Shown here piece after piece: positions 46,784 to 55,324 of a stretch of DNA of 64,000 nucleotides (within the stretch, counting starts at the first letter, position 1; each line of letters begins with the position of its first letter). This DNA is from Limiplasma sp034927815 (GTDB lineage: Bacteria > Bacillota > Clostridia > Christensenellales > Aristaeellaceae): the NCBI GenBank assembly GCA_034927815.1, contig JAYFPK010000033.1, forward strand, positions 1 through 64,000. Reading direction: 5' to 3'. The notes below the pieces were generated by a model, which had not been told where the DNA came from, searched no databases, and saw nothing but the letters and a program-made list of their open reading frames with translations. A program made the translations under genes and the position numbers.

Positions 46784-48331
46784 ATGCGTACGGAGCTGAG
46801 GAAGGAAAGCTGGAAACCCTTTGACAGGTTCGCCCTGGGCGCTGTCTGCGTGGCGTTGGCGCTGATCTTCGCTTACCTGACCTTGTTTTCCCTGCTGTAT
46901 ACATCCTCTTTCCTACAGGAGGGCGTGGTGGCGGAGCATGTGACGCGCCAAAGGGACCCCCTCTGGCTCAACCTTTTCTTGGTGGCGGGCTTGCTGGCTT
47001 TGCTGCGCCTTTTGCTGCGCTTTGAAAAATCCCTGTCCCTTTCTTGGTGCACGGGGATTCTTTTGGGCCTTGTCTTTGCGGTGGGCACGGCTTGGTCCTT
47101 TTCCATCCGCGTGCTGCCCCGGGCCGACGCCTGGGCCTGCTACGACACGGCGGTACGGCTGGCTGCCGGCGAGCCGGTGGCGTTGCTGGACTACTACCGC
47201 CTCTACCCTTTCCAAGCCGGATATACGCTGTATTGCGAGCTGTTTGTCCGCCTCTTTGCCGGGCAGGCCATCCCCGCCATCGGCTGCGCCAACGCCCTGC
47301 TCCTGGCCCTTTCCTATGGGGCGGTCCTCGCCCTTCTTTGGGACAGCCGGCGCAGCAGGCGGCTCCAGCTGTGCGCCATGGTCTTGCTGGCCCTGATGAT
47401 CCAGCCCCTCTTTTACATCCCCTTTGTCTACGGCACGGTGCCGGGGCTGGCCTTGTCCCTGTGGGCGGTGGTTCCTGTCCAGCGCTGGGTGCGGCAACGG
47501 CGCTGGTGGCAGCTTCCGGTTTCCGCTGTCCTTTGCGCCCTGGCTGTGGCCCTCAAGCCCAATTCCTGGATTATGGTGATCGCCCTTTTTCTGGTTCTGG
47601 CCCTATACTGCCTCAGCACCCGCCGCTTTGGCTGGCTTGCCCCGGCGCTTGCGCTCCTTCTCGTGCCCATCCTGGTTCTCCCCGGCCTTCAAAAGGGCTT
47701 TGAAGCCCGGACAGGGGAAAGGCTTGGCAAGGGAACGCCCCAGGCCGCCTGGCTGGCTATGGGGCTTCAAGAGGGCCCCCGGGCGGCGGGATGGTATAAC
47801 GGCTATACCGGCGCGCTGCTGGAGCGGCATGGCTTTGACCCGGAAGCCGCCGGCGTCCAGGTCCGGGAGGATATCCGGAAACGGCTGGCAGCCTTTGCCG
47901 CCAATCCAGCCTATGGCGCGTCCTTTTTCCACAATAAAATGGTTTCCCAGTGGGGAGAAACCACCTTTGAATCCTTTTTGATCAGTGGCGCGGTGAAATT
48001 CACCCAGGAGCCGCCTGCCCTCATACAGCAAATCACCGCCGGAGAGGCCACCCCCGGCCTTCAGCGCTACATGGACGGCTTCACCATCCTCCTGTACCTG
48101 GGCTTTGCCGCCGGCCTTATGCTATGGGTTTTTGGAAAGGCCGCCTCAAAGCGGCCCTGGGAGGAAGCCTTTGCCTTTGGGGTATTGGCGGTGGCTATCT
48201 TCGGCGGATGGCTGTATCACATGCTCTTTGAGGCCAAATCCCAATACCTGGTCATCTATCTGCCCATGATGGTTCCCTTCGCAGCCCTGGCCCTGGCCTC
48301 CCGGGTCAGGCTTTTCAAGGCCCGTTCATAG
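46784..48331 (+). CDS. Multispan membrane protein, putative GT-C glycosyltransferase, tandem copy 3
   Basis: A 515-residue third paralogue, 3 nt after copy 2. Same frame: FDRFALGAVCVALALIF, PFQAGYTLYCELFVRLFAGQ, GWYNGYTGALLERHGFD, IFGGWLYHMLFEAKSQYLVI. Copies 1 and 3 share the NGYTG loop. The tandem layout points to local duplication. The final 76 bp are overlapped by the convergent YjbR gene. Confidence 0.62.
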   Translation: MRTELRKESWKPFDRFALGAVCVALALIFAYLTLFSLLYTSSFLQEGVVAEHVTRQRDPLWLNLFLVAGLLALLRLLLRFEKSLSLSWCTGILLGLVFAVGTAWSFSIRVLPRADAWACYDTAVRLAAGEPVALLDYYRLYPFQAGYTLYCELFVRLFAGQAIPAIGCANALLLALSYGAVLALLWDSRRSRRLQLCAMVLLALMIQPLFYIPFVYGTVPGLALSLWAVVPVQRWVRQRRWWQLPVSAVLCALAVALKPNSWIMVIALFLVLALYCLSTRRFGWLAPALALLLVPILVLPGLQKGFEARTGERLGKGTPQAAWLAMGLQEGPRAAGWYNGYTGALLERHGFDPEAAGVQVREDIRKRLAAFAANPAYGASFFHNKMVSQWGETTFESFLISGAVKFTQEPPALIQQITAGEATPGLQRYMDGFTILLYLGFAAGLMLWVFGKAASKRPWEEAFAFGVLAVAIFGGWLYHMLFEAKSQYLVIYLPMMVPFAALALASRVRLFKARS

Positions 48332-48633
48332 CTATGCGCTATCATGGCCCGCAGCTCCCCATCCTCCACCGTGCCGTCCAAAGCCACGGTATTATGGTAG
48401 GGCTGTTGCACAGGGGGACAATGGTAGCCCCGGCGCACCGATTGGGGATACCGCTCCCGCCAAGCCAGCCCTTGAATCGGCTCGCATTTCAGCGTCACCC
48501 ATCCCCGGCCGGGGTACACCTGGGCGAAAATGCGCCTCTCCACCCGCGCGCAGACGGGTTCGGGTCCAAAGGGACAATCCAGGTAGGCTCCAGGCTTGGT
48601 CATACAATCGTCCAAAATTTCCTGAGGGGTCAT
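48256..48633 (-). CDS. MmcQ/YjbR family DNA-binding protein
   Basis: A 125-residue protein of the MmcQ/YjbR (DUF419) family, small alpha/beta proteins with a CyaY-like double-wing fold. Signs: MTPQEILDDCMTKPGAYLDC, PFGPEPVCARV, WVTLKCEP, and the C-terminal HSYERALKSLTR. Start at 48633 follows AAGGAGGCGTG. Function in general unknown, DNA binding suggested for homologues. It is convergent with and overlaps the third membrane paralogue by 76 bp. Confidence 0.82.
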   Translation of the reverse strand: MTPQEILDDCMTKPGAYLDCPFGPEPVCARVERRIFAQVYPGRGWVTLKCEPIQGLAWRERYPQSVRRGYHCPPVQQPYHNTVALDGTVEDGELRAMIAHSYERALKSLTREARARAAKGTIMGR

Positions 48634-48764
48634 GGGCCACGCCTCCTTGTCCTCCGCTTTGATTTTTCCTCCGTCCGTTTCCATGCTCGTTGATTGTACC
48701 ATGGCCGCCGTTTTGTTGACAGCGAAGCCCGGAAAAAATTCAGCCTCCCAGGAGGCCGCGCCAT

Positions 48765-48793
48765 TTCCAAATAGGCTTTACATGTGATATACT
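48765..48793 (+). promoter_or_regulatory. pgi promoter candidate
   Basis: TTCCAA (48765-48770), 17 bp, TATACT (48788-48793), with TG one base before the -10; start codon 34 bp downstream. Region 48634-48764 shows only a GCCTCC/GGAGGC hairpin. Confidence 0.5.
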
Positions 48794-48826
48794 ATGCCCG
48801 ATTTGAGGACAGGAGGATGGAAGCGT

Positions 48827-50251
48827 ATGGCAAAGGAACTTCGCAAGCCTATCGTTTTGGATGTAAACCACATGATGAGCGATATGCTGGGCTTTCAGTA
48901 TGGCATCGATCCGGAGCAGGTGAGCGCCATGGCCGCTGTGGCCGCCTCCGCCCAGGCGGCCGTGCAGAAAAACCGGGGAACCGGGTGGCTGGGCTGGATG
49001 GAGCTGCCCTACAACCAAGGGGATATCGTGGCAAAGATCGAGAAGGTGGCTGCCCAGGTCCGGGAGCGGTTCGACGCCTTTGTGGTGCTGGGCATCGGCG
49101 GCAGCGCTTTGGGCCCCATCGCGGTGCAGTACGCCCTGAACCACCAGCGCTATAACGAGCTGCCCGCCGAAAAGCGGGGCGGCCCCCGCTTTTACGTGGA
49201 GGACAACATCGACCCGGAGCGGATGGCCTCGCTATTGGATGTGATCGATGTGAAGCGCACCTGCTTTAACATCATCACCAAATCCGGCGCCACGGCGGAA
49301 ACCATGAGCCAATACCTCATCATTTCCGACCTGCTGAAAAAGCAGGTGGGAGACGGATGGCAAAAGCACATCATCGCCACCACGGACCAGGAGAAGGGGA
49401 ACCTGATCAAGCTGGCCCAAAAGGAGGGCTTTGAGCTGTTCTACATCCCCTCCAGCGTGGGGGGCCGTTTCAGCGAGCTTTGCCCTGTGGGGCTGCTGCC
49501 CGCCGCGGTCTGCGGCATCGACATCCGGGCCCTGCTGGAGGGGGCGGCGGCCATGGACGGGCGCTGCAAGAACGCCGATGTATGGCAAAACCCGGCCCTG
49601 CTGGAGGCGGTGCTTCAATACATCGCCATGGAGGACATGGACGCCAACATCCAGGTGGTGATGCCCTACGCGGACAGCCTGAAATACATGGCGGACTGGT
49701 TTTGCCAGCTTTGGGCCGAATCCCTGGGCAAGAACGTGACCCGTAAGGGCATGGCGGTGAACGTGGGCCAAACCCCCACCAAGGCCCTGGGCGTCACAGA
49801 CCAGCACAGCCAGCTCCAGCTTTATACCGAAGGCCCCTATGACAAGGTGATCACCCTCCTGAAGGTGGAGAGCTTCCGGGAGGAATCCCCCATTCCCCAT
49901 GGCTGCGAGGAATTTGCCGACGTGGCCTTTTTGGGGGGCAAGAGCCTGAACCAGCTGATCGAGGCGGAGCGCCAGGGCACCGAATACGCCCTGTACCGTT
50001 CGGGCCGGATGAACCAGACCATCACCCTTCCCCAGGTGAACGCCTACACCTTGGGCCAGCTGATGTACTTCTTCCAGATGGCCACCGCCTACGCGGGAGA
50101 GCTGCTGGACATCGACGCCTTCAACCAGCCCGGCGTGGAGGAAAGCAAAATCGCCAGCTACGCGGTGCTGGGGAACCAGAGCGACAAATACGTGAAAAAG
50201 GCCCGGGAGATGGAGGGCAGGCCCCAGAGCCGGAAGGAGTATCTGCTGTAA
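48827..50251 (+). CDS. pgi: Glucose-6-phosphate isomerase
   Basis: A 474-residue glycolytic enzyme interconverting glucose-6-phosphate and fructose-6-phosphate. The phosphosugar (SIS) motif GIGGSALGP is at 89-97; TKSGATAETMSQYLI and ATTDQEKGNLIKLA follow; the second signature is NVGQTPTKALGVTDQHSQLQ (His near the end is catalytic). Length suits the Firmicute short form. AGGAGGATGGAAGCG fixes the start; the longer frame upstream is not used. Single gene followed by a terminator. Confidence 0.95.
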   Translation: MAKELRKPIVLDVNHMMSDMLGFQYGIDPEQVSAMAAVAASAQAAVQKNRGTGWLGWMELPYNQGDIVAKIEKVAAQVRERFDAFVVLGIGGSALGPIAVQYALNHQRYNELPAEKRGGPRFYVEDNIDPERMASLLDVIDVKRTCFNIITKSGATAETMSQYLIISDLLKKQVGDGWQKHIIATTDQEKGNLIKLAQKEGFELFYIPSSVGGRFSELCPVGLLPAAVCGIDIRALLEGAAAMDGRCKNADVWQNPALLEAVLQYIAMEDMDANIQVVMPYADSLKYMADWFCQLWAESLGKNVTRKGMAVNVGQTPTKALGVTDQHSQLQLYTEGPYDKVITLLKVESFREESPIPHGCEEFADVAFLGGKSLNQLIEAERQGTEYALYRSGRMNQTITLPQVNAYTLGQLMYFFQMATAYAGELLDIDAFNQPGVEESKIASYAVLGNQSDKYVKKAREMEGRPQSRKEYLL

Positions 50252-50301
50252 AGCCGATATCCGAAGCCCCCAAGGGGCGCAAGCCCGAAAACGGGATCAA
50301 G

Positions 50302-50356
50302 CAGCCAGAGGCCGGGAAGCCCCGCAGGGGGCTCTTCCCGGCCTCTGGCTGTATTA
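50302..50356 (+). terminator. Intrinsic terminator after pgi
   Basis: A perfect 18-bp stem (50302-50319 with 50334-50351) and 14-nt loop followed by TATTAT. The T-run is imperfect but the stem is very strong; it probably ends pgi and possibly the convergent gene. Confidence 0.75.
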
Positions 50357-50397
50357 TCCAGCGCGGTCCTGGCCGCAGCAATCCCTATGCCCCAGCC

Positions 50398-50916
50398 TCA
50401 CAGCTCGATCCAGTACCTGGCGATGCGCTCGTCCCCACGGTCCACCACGTTCTCCAGCACCCCGCCATGATGCTCCATCACCTTGGCGGAGGCCGTATTC
50501 CAGGTATCGCAGGTAAGGAGCACCCTTTTGAACCCAGCCTCCCGGTACTTTTCCAGCGCCATGCCCAGCATGGCCGTGGCATAACCCTTCCCGCGCTCGC
50601 TGGGGCGGATGCCGTAGCCGATGTGCCCACCGAACTCCCGCAGGTACTCGTTCAGCTCATAGCGCAAATTGATGGCCCCCAAAATGCGCCCGGGCTTCTC
50701 CTCCCCCAGGAGAAAGTAGGTGTCGGCCCGGACTTTGTCCCCCAGGCTTTCCCTCTTGGCGATCAGCTGGGTTTTGCGCCAGAAGTCCAGGTAATGGCTG
50801 AGTTCCAGGGTGAGGCTATAAGGCGTCACGGCTTCCCCCGCCGCCTGAATTTCCGCCACGATGTCCAGCCATGCCGCCTCATGGTGAAGGGCAGGTTTTT
50901 CCAGCCTCAGGTTCAT
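50398..50916 (-). CDS. GNAT family N-acetyltransferase
   Basis: A 172-residue GNAT enzyme moving an acetyl group from acetyl-CoA. The acetyl-CoA loop is GYGIRPSERGKGYATAML near 100-117; GAINLRYELNEYL is the usual strand before it, and RVLLTCDTWNTASAKVMEHHG the C-terminal part. The substrate is not evident; its N-terminal half resembles acetyltransferases acting on small molecules. RBS GGAGGTGGCTGG. Possibly in operon with the DUF554 gene 33 bp upstream. Confidence 0.85.
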   Translation of the reverse strand: MNLRLEKPALHHEAAWLDIVAEIQAAGEAVTPYSLTLELSHYLDFWRKTQLIAKRESLGDKVRADTYFLLGEEKPGRILGAINLRYELNEYLREFGGHIGYGIRPSERGKGYATAMLGMALEKYREAGFKRVLLTCDTWNTASAKVMEHHGGVLENVVDRGDERIARYWIEL

Positions 50917-50949
50917 CCAGCCACCTCCTTGCCCGGCTTCGGGCGCCCC

Positions 50950-51657
50950 TTACAGCCCCAGCAGGCGCGCCAAGGGAAAGTAGAGAAAGGGCACAAAGAT
51001 CGCCGGCAGCAGGTTTGCCACCTTCAAATCCTTGTGAAAGAGCATGTTGATGCCGATGCCCACGATCAGCAGCCCGCCCACGGCGCTCATCTCCAGAACC
51101 ACCTGCTCGCTGAGCAGCGGCGCGATGAGGTTTCCCAGCAAGGCAATGGCCCCCTGGTAGACAAACACCGGCACCACGGACAGCATCACCCCGGGGCCCA
51201 AGGTGCTGGCGAACACCAGGGCAGCCACCCCGTCCAAGGCGGACTTGGCGATCAGCGTGCTGTGATCCCCCCGGATGCCGCTGTCCAGCGCCCCCACTAC
51301 CGCCATAGCCCCCACGCAAAACACCAGGCTGGCCGTCACAAAGCCCTGAGCAAAGGTACTGCTTTGGCCCCCCTCCCCCGCCGTGCGGGCCAGCTTGCGC
51401 TGGGCATAGGCCCCCAGCTTGTCCATCTTGTCCCCGATGTCCAGCAGGGAGCCCGCCACGCCGCCCACCACCATGGAGAGGATCACCAGCAGCATGTTCT
51501 GGGTTTTCAGGGCCCCTTGAAGGCCAATGAGCATGGTGCACAGAGCCAGGCCCTGCATCACCGTATCCCCAATGGAGGCCTTCATGCCCCGGCGCAGCAA
51601 AAGCCCCAAAAACGAGCCCACGAGAATGGTCACCACGTTGATGAGGGTTCCGATCAT
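50950..51657 (-). CDS. DUF554 family membrane protein
   Basis: A 235-residue protein of the DUF554/YdfK family with about seven membrane segments. Start MIGTLINVVTILVGSFLG at 51657 is the family N-terminus (AAGGA 6 nt before); FVTASLVFCVGAMAVVGALD and VGGLLIVGIGINML are family hallmarks. Function unknown; a transporter is suspected. The gap to rpmA (51658-51746) contains a CAAGGCTTGCTTGC-type hairpin. Confidence 0.85.
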   Translation of the reverse strand: MIGTLINVVTILVGSFLGLLLRRGMKASIGDTVMQGLALCTMLIGLQGALKTQNMLLVILSMVVGGVAGSLLDIGDKMDKLGAYAQRKLARTAGEGGQSSTFAQGFVTASLVFCVGAMAVVGALDSGIRGDHSTLIAKSALDGVAALVFASTLGPGVMLSVVPVFVYQGAIALLGNLIAPLLSEQVVLEMSAVGGLLIVGIGINMLFHKDLKVANLLPAIFVPFLYFPLARLLGL

Positions 51658-51746
51658 GGTCATTCCTTCTTTGCCAAATCGATCTTGATAGGAAAAAAGT
51701 GCAAGGCTTGCTTGCACTTTTGGCTTTTCACAGTCCCCGGGGGCGC

Positions 51747-52043
51747 TTATTGGGCCGCGGCGCTCTCCACAGGATACACGCTGACCTTTTTCTTATCGCG
51801 GCCCATGCGCTCAAAGCGGACAATGCCGTCTGCCTTGGCAAAAAGGGTATCGTCGCTGCCGATGCCCACGTTCAGGCCGGGATGGATCTTGGTGCCCCGC
51901 TGCCGGACCAAAATGTTGCCCGCCAAAGAGAATTGGCCATCGGCGCGCTTGCAGCCCAGGCGCTTGCTTTCGCTGTCCCGGCCGTTACGGCTGGAGCCTA
52001 CGCCCTTTTTATGAGCGAAAAATTGAAGATTCAGCTTCAACAT
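51747..52043 (-). CDS. rpmA: 50S ribosomal protein L27
   Basis: A 98-residue ribosomal protein whose N-terminus reaches the peptidyl-transferase centre. It begins MLKLNLQFFAHKKGVGSSRN: residues 2-10 are the Firmicute-specific leader cut off by Prp. KRLGCKRADGQFSLAGNIL and QRGTKIHPGLNVGIG follow as usual. Overlaps prp by 7 nt in the conserved rplU-prp-rpmA operon. RBS GGGAGGACATCACG. Confidence 0.98.
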   Translation of the reverse strand: MLKLNLQFFAHKKGVGSSRNGRDSESKRLGCKRADGQFSLAGNILVRQRGTKIHPGLNVGIGSDDTLFAKADGIVRFERMGRDKKKVSVYPVESAAAQ

Positions 52044-52381
52044 CGTGATGTCCTCCCATCGATGATTGTAAAATAGTTAGGATATTCCGAGGAAAGATCC
52101 TCAAACCCTTGCAAGGCGGTTTTCAGGATCACCTGCGCGTCATGATGCGCGTTTTGGTCCAAGTCCCCGGGCAATTCCACCCGGATCATGGCGCTTCGGG
52201 CCTCCCGCTCCACCCGGGGCTTCACCCCCGCCACCGTCTCCAGGGCGTTGGCGCAGGTGGTAATCAATACGCTGGCTGCGGCGCAGACTATGTCTTCGCC
52301 CCGCTTTGCGTACCCCGCGTGTCCCGAAACCGTCAGTGCGCGAAGCTCTTCGCCCTCCCGCAAAACATGAAGCGTGGTCAT
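52037..52381 (-). CDS. prp: Ribosomal-processing cysteine protease Prp
   Basis: A 114-residue Cys protease (old name YsxB) that removes the L27 leader after the LNLQFFA motif. Catalytic His21 (TVSGHAGYAKRGEDI) and Cys33 (DIVCAAASVL) are present. Between rplU and rpmA as in all Firmicutes with a cleaved L27; the stop and start codons overlap with both neighbours. It may also cut the prophage scaffold protein in this genome. Confidence 0.97.
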   Translation of the reverse strand: MTTLHVLREGEELRALTVSGHAGYAKRGEDIVCAAASVLITTCANALETVAGVKPRVEREARSAMIRVELPGDLDQNAHHDAQVILKTALQGFEDLSSEYPNYFTIIDGRTSRC

Positions 52382-52686
52382 CAGCCGATGGCGGTAATTT
52401 CCACCTTGGTGTAGTTCTGCCTGTGACCCGCCTTGCGGTGGTAGTTCTTCTTGCTCTTGTACTTGTAGATGACGATCTTTTCGCCCTTGACCTGGCCCAG
52501 GACCTTGCCCTCTACCTTGGCGCCCGCCAGCGTGGGCGTGCCCACCTCAACGCCGTTTTCCGAGCCCAGCATCAGCACATCGAAGCTAACCTTGCTATCC
52601 GGCTCCTGATCCAGTTTCTCCACGTAGATGGTATCCCCTTGGGATACGCGGTATTGCTTGCCACCTGATACGATCACTGCGTACAT
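52381..52686 (-). CDS. rplU: 50S ribosomal protein L21
   Basis: A 101-residue ribosomal protein: MYAVIVSGGKQYRVSQGDTI start, VLGQVKGEKIVIYKYKSKKN and HRKAGHRQNYTKVEI end, all diagnostic. First gene of the rplU-prp-rpmA operon; GGGGAGGTGCTTTGCC precedes the start. An untranslated leader of about 85 nt lies before it. Confidence 0.98.
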   Translation of the reverse strand: MYAVIVSGGKQYRVSQGDTIYVEKLDQEPDSKVSFDVLMLGSENGVEVGTPTLAGAKVEGKVLGQVKGEKIVIYKYKSKKNYHRKAGHRQNYTKVEITAIG

Positions 52687-52770
52687 GGCAAAGCACCTCC
52701 CCGTTCATACTCGCCAAGCGTAAGGCGGCAACCTTGGTTGCACTTCAAAACCCCGCCCGGGCGGCTTACC
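52687..52770 (-). promoter_or_regulatory. rplU leader (L21 leader-like)
   Basis: The leader between the promoter and rplU includes GCCGCCCGGGCGG-type and GGTTGCCGCC segments able to fold. L21 leaders that regulate this operon are known in Firmicutes; I cannot confirm the Rfam class by eye. Confidence 0.4.
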
Positions 52771-52775
52771 GAGTC

Positions 52776-52804
52776 ACGTTATCACAATCCACCTGAAATG
52801 TCAA
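52776..52804 (-). promoter_or_regulatory. rplU operon promoter
   Basis: Minus strand TTGACA (52804-52799), 17 bp, TAACGT (52781-52776). The 14-bp palindrome CAAGAAATTTCTTG (52802-52815) overlaps the -35. Confidence 0.6.
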
Positions 52805-52879
52805 GAAATTTCTTGCCTTTGGGGGATTTTTGGAAAATCCGGGAGGCGTTGCCGCACTTTGCTGGCAAGGCCCGCCGCG

Positions 52880-54130
52880 TCACTCCCCAGGCCATTCCCC
52901 GGTTTGCACATAGCGGTGCATCTCCTCGGCCACCTGCTTGGAGAGCTGCATGGCTCCCACCACGGTTTTGGCTCCGGTCACCACGTCCCCGGAGGCGAAA
53001 ACCCCTTTGCGGGTGGTGCGCCCCAGGGCGTCCACAGCCACCAACCCCTTTCGGGATACCTCGATCCCCTCCGTGGAGGAAACGATCACGGCCCGGGGTC
53101 CTTGCCCGATGGCGATGATGCTGGAATCCACCGGCAGGAGCTGCTCTGTGTCCGGGATGGGCTCCGCCCTGCGCCTGCCGTCCGGGCCCGCGACGATCCG
53201 GGAATCCGCCAGCATGACCCCTTCGTCCACAAAGGCCACCGTGCTCTTGCCCATCATCAGCTTCGCGCCGTCGATCTTCGCAAATTCCAGCTCCACAGGC
53301 CGGGCGGTAATATCCTCCTCCTCAAGGTTGCCGATGATCCATACCTCCTCGCAGCCGTGCCGGAAGGCGGTGCGAGCCACGTCCATGGCCACATTGCCCA
53401 CCCCGATGACGGCCAGCCGCTTTCCAAGGCGGTATACGTCGGGGTTGCGCAGGTATTCAATGGCATAGTGCACATTTCCCAGGCTCTCCCCCTGGATGTT
53501 CAGGCGGGAGGGCCGCCAGACCCCGGTGCCGATGAACACCGCCTGGTATCCGTCCCGGAACAGGTCGTCCACATTCAGGTTGGTCCCGATGGAGGTGTTG
53601 GGCCGGATGCGCACCCCGCTTTTGAGCAGGACGTCCATCATCCGGTCCAGCACGGCCTTGGGCAGGCGGAACTCGGGGATGCCATAGCGCATGACGCCGC
53701 CAAGGTGGTCGTTGCCCTCAAAAATCGTCACGTCATAATGATAGCGGGAGAGGAGGGTGGCGATGGTGATGCCCGCCGGGCCGGAGCCGATGATGGCGAC
53801 CTTGCCGTTTTCCCTGGTGGAGGGAACGGGATGGTAAATATTCAGATAATAATCGGAAATGTACTTCTCAATGGCGCTGATCTGGACCGGGGAGCCCTTG
53901 GCCCCCAGCACGCAATGACCCTCGCATTGGTTCTCCTGGGGGCATACATAGCTGCATACCAAGGATAGCGGGTTGTTTTGATAGAGCATTTTCCCCGCTT
54001 CCTCAATCCTGCTCAGGAGCAGCAGGTGGATGAATTCCCGAATCTGGGTATGGGCGGGGCAGCCCTGTTGGCAGCGGGGCGTTTTGCATTGCAGACAGCG
54101 CTTCGCATCCTCAATGACGTGTTTGCTCAT
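52880..54130 (-). CDS. GltD-like NAD(P)-dependent oxidoreductase
   Basis: A 416-residue protein like the small subunit of glutamate synthase. Two Cys clusters for [4Fe-4S] lie at the N-terminus (RCLQCKTPRCQQGCPAHTQI; SYVCPQENQCEGHC); the FAD site is KVAIIGSGPAGITIATLL near 109-126 and the NAD(P) site is RLAVIGVGNVAMDVARTA near 240; the end has GVFASGDVVTGAKTVVGAM. Without a GltB neighbour its partner is unknown; it may be a stand-alone electron-transfer subunit (NfnB-like). Start after GGGAGTAGAAG. Confidence 0.88.
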   Translation of the reverse strand: MSKHVIEDAKRCLQCKTPRCQQGCPAHTQIREFIHLLLLSRIEEAGKMLYQNNPLSLVCSYVCPQENQCEGHCVLGAKGSPVQISAIEKYISDYYLNIYHPVPSTRENGKVAIIGSGPAGITIATLLSRYHYDVTIFEGNDHLGGVMRYGIPEFRLPKAVLDRMMDVLLKSGVRIRPNTSIGTNLNVDDLFRDGYQAVFIGTGVWRPSRLNIQGESLGNVHYAIEYLRNPDVYRLGKRLAVIGVGNVAMDVARTAFRHGCEEVWIIGNLEEEDITARPVELEFAKIDGAKLMMGKSTVAFVDEGVMLADSRIVAGPDGRRRAEPIPDTEQLLPVDSSIIAIGQGPRAVIVSSTEGIEVSRKGLVAVDALGRTTRKGVFASGDVVTGAKTVVGAMQLSKQVAEEMHRYVQTGEWPGE

Positions 54131-54261
54131 CTTCTACTCCCTTTCCGCGGGGTGGGGGGCTATGAGGCTACGCAAGCCCCCGCCCTTTCCAAGCTGGAGA
54201 ATCCTACTTCCCTAAGCTTACCGTATCCATTCCCCTTTGTCACCCAGAAATTTGTCAAAAG

Positions 54262-54290
54262 AGAGAGAATGCCCCTCCGGCAAGGGGCCG
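54262..54290 (-). terminator. Terminator of the catabolic operon
   Basis: Minus strand GCCCCT-TGCCGG-AGGGGC stem followed by ATTCTCTCTCTTTTG. It is preceded by another hairpin GGCGGT/ACCGCC. Ends the leftward operon 54351-61617 before the GltD-like gene. The rest of 54131-54350 shows no gene. Confidence 0.55.
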
Positions 54291-54350
54291 AAGGGGCGGT
54301 GGAAAATAGGACCGCCTTTTAGAGGAAGGGACTATTAGGAATCGGATCCC

Positions 54351-55313
54351 CTACTCATACGGATATCCCATTCCCTCCAGGAGGCCCTTCAAATAGCCGA
54401 TGGCAAACAGCCTCCCTACGCTGGCATAGCCGGGACGGGTGTTGTCCTCCCCGGCCATGGTGGGCACGTGGTCCACCCGAACGGGGCCGCGGTATCCGTG
54501 ATCCCGGTAGCAGCGCAGCACCTGAGCCATATCCGTCTGGCCGTTATCGTGAAAGGTTTCCTGGAAGCGCTCCCGATGGCCCCGCACATCCCGGAAATGG
54601 ACGAAGAACAACTTCTCCTGGGCCATGAAGCGGTGGATGGCGTCGCACAGGGGCGTGCCCATGAGGCTGTAGGTCCCCTGGCACAGGGTCACGCCCACGG
54701 CGGGGCTGCCCGCGATATCCAAAGCCCGCTGGATGTTCTCCGGGCTGATCAGGATGCGGGAGACGCCCATGAGGGCGGGCACGGGAGGATCGTCCGGGTG
54801 AAGGGCAATGCGGATTCCGTACCGTTCGGCATAGGGAGCCACCGCCCGCAGGAATACCGTGAGGTTCTCCCAAAGGGCTTCCGGGGTGATGCTGCCGCGC
54901 ACTTCCCCCGCCACGGCCCGGGCGTCAAAGCCCGTCACCAGCGCCCCGCCCCGCTCGGGGATGGCGCTGTCGCTGCGGAACCAGCCCACATGGGCCATAA
55001 AGTTGGTGCAGATCGTATCCACCCCGGCGCCTTGCATGGCCCGCATCATCTGGATGACCCGCTGGATGCTCTCCTCCCGCCCTTCGTCTCCCGCTTTGAT
55101 GTGGTCGTGCAGATGGTTGGGCATAGGCTCCACCACCAGGGGCTTGAGGCCCTGGCCTGTATAACGGCTGATCAAGTCCCGCCAATGGGCGGGATCCCCC
55201 TCGTCAAAAGCGCCGTCCTCCGGCAGGCGGATCACGGCGTGCCCAATGCCCAGCTGCCGGGCGTAGTCCCATTGCAGGCCGGGGGTGGGGAGCAGGTAAT
55301 CGGTGAGAATCAT
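54351..55313 (-). CDS. Mannonate dehydratase-like protein
   Basis: A 320-residue TIM-barrel protein of the UxuA family, which dehydrates D-mannonate to 2-keto-3-deoxygluconate. Motifs: RIALHPDDPPVPAL near 200, VTLCQGTYSLMG with the metal Cys, LFFVHFRDVRGHRERFQE with His, HDNGQTDMAQVL and VRVDHVPTMAGED. Shorter than UxuA (about 350-390), so the substrate may differ. Start at 55313 after AAGGAGGCAGACG. Last gene of the operon. Confidence 0.8.
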   Translation of the reverse strand: MILTDYLLPTPGLQWDYARQLGIGHAVIRLPEDGAFDEGDPAHWRDLISRYTGQGLKPLVVEPMPNHLHDHIKAGDEGREESIQRVIQMMRAMQGAGVDTICTNFMAHVGWFRSDSAIPERGGALVTGFDARAVAGEVRGSITPEALWENLTVFLRAVAPYAERYGIRIALHPDDPPVPALMGVSRILISPENIQRALDIAGSPAVGVTLCQGTYSLMGTPLCDAIHRFMAQEKLFFVHFRDVRGHRERFQETFHDNGQTDMAQVLRCYRDHGYRGPVRVDHVPTMAGEDNTRPGYASVGRLFAIGYLKGLLEGMGYPYE

Positions 55314-55324
55314 CGTCTGCCTCC

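Noticed and set aside
50467..52014. 515-codon plus-strand frame across the GNAT, DUF554 and rpmA genes
   Set aside because: Runs antisense through three well supported genes; low-complexity His/Gln composition.
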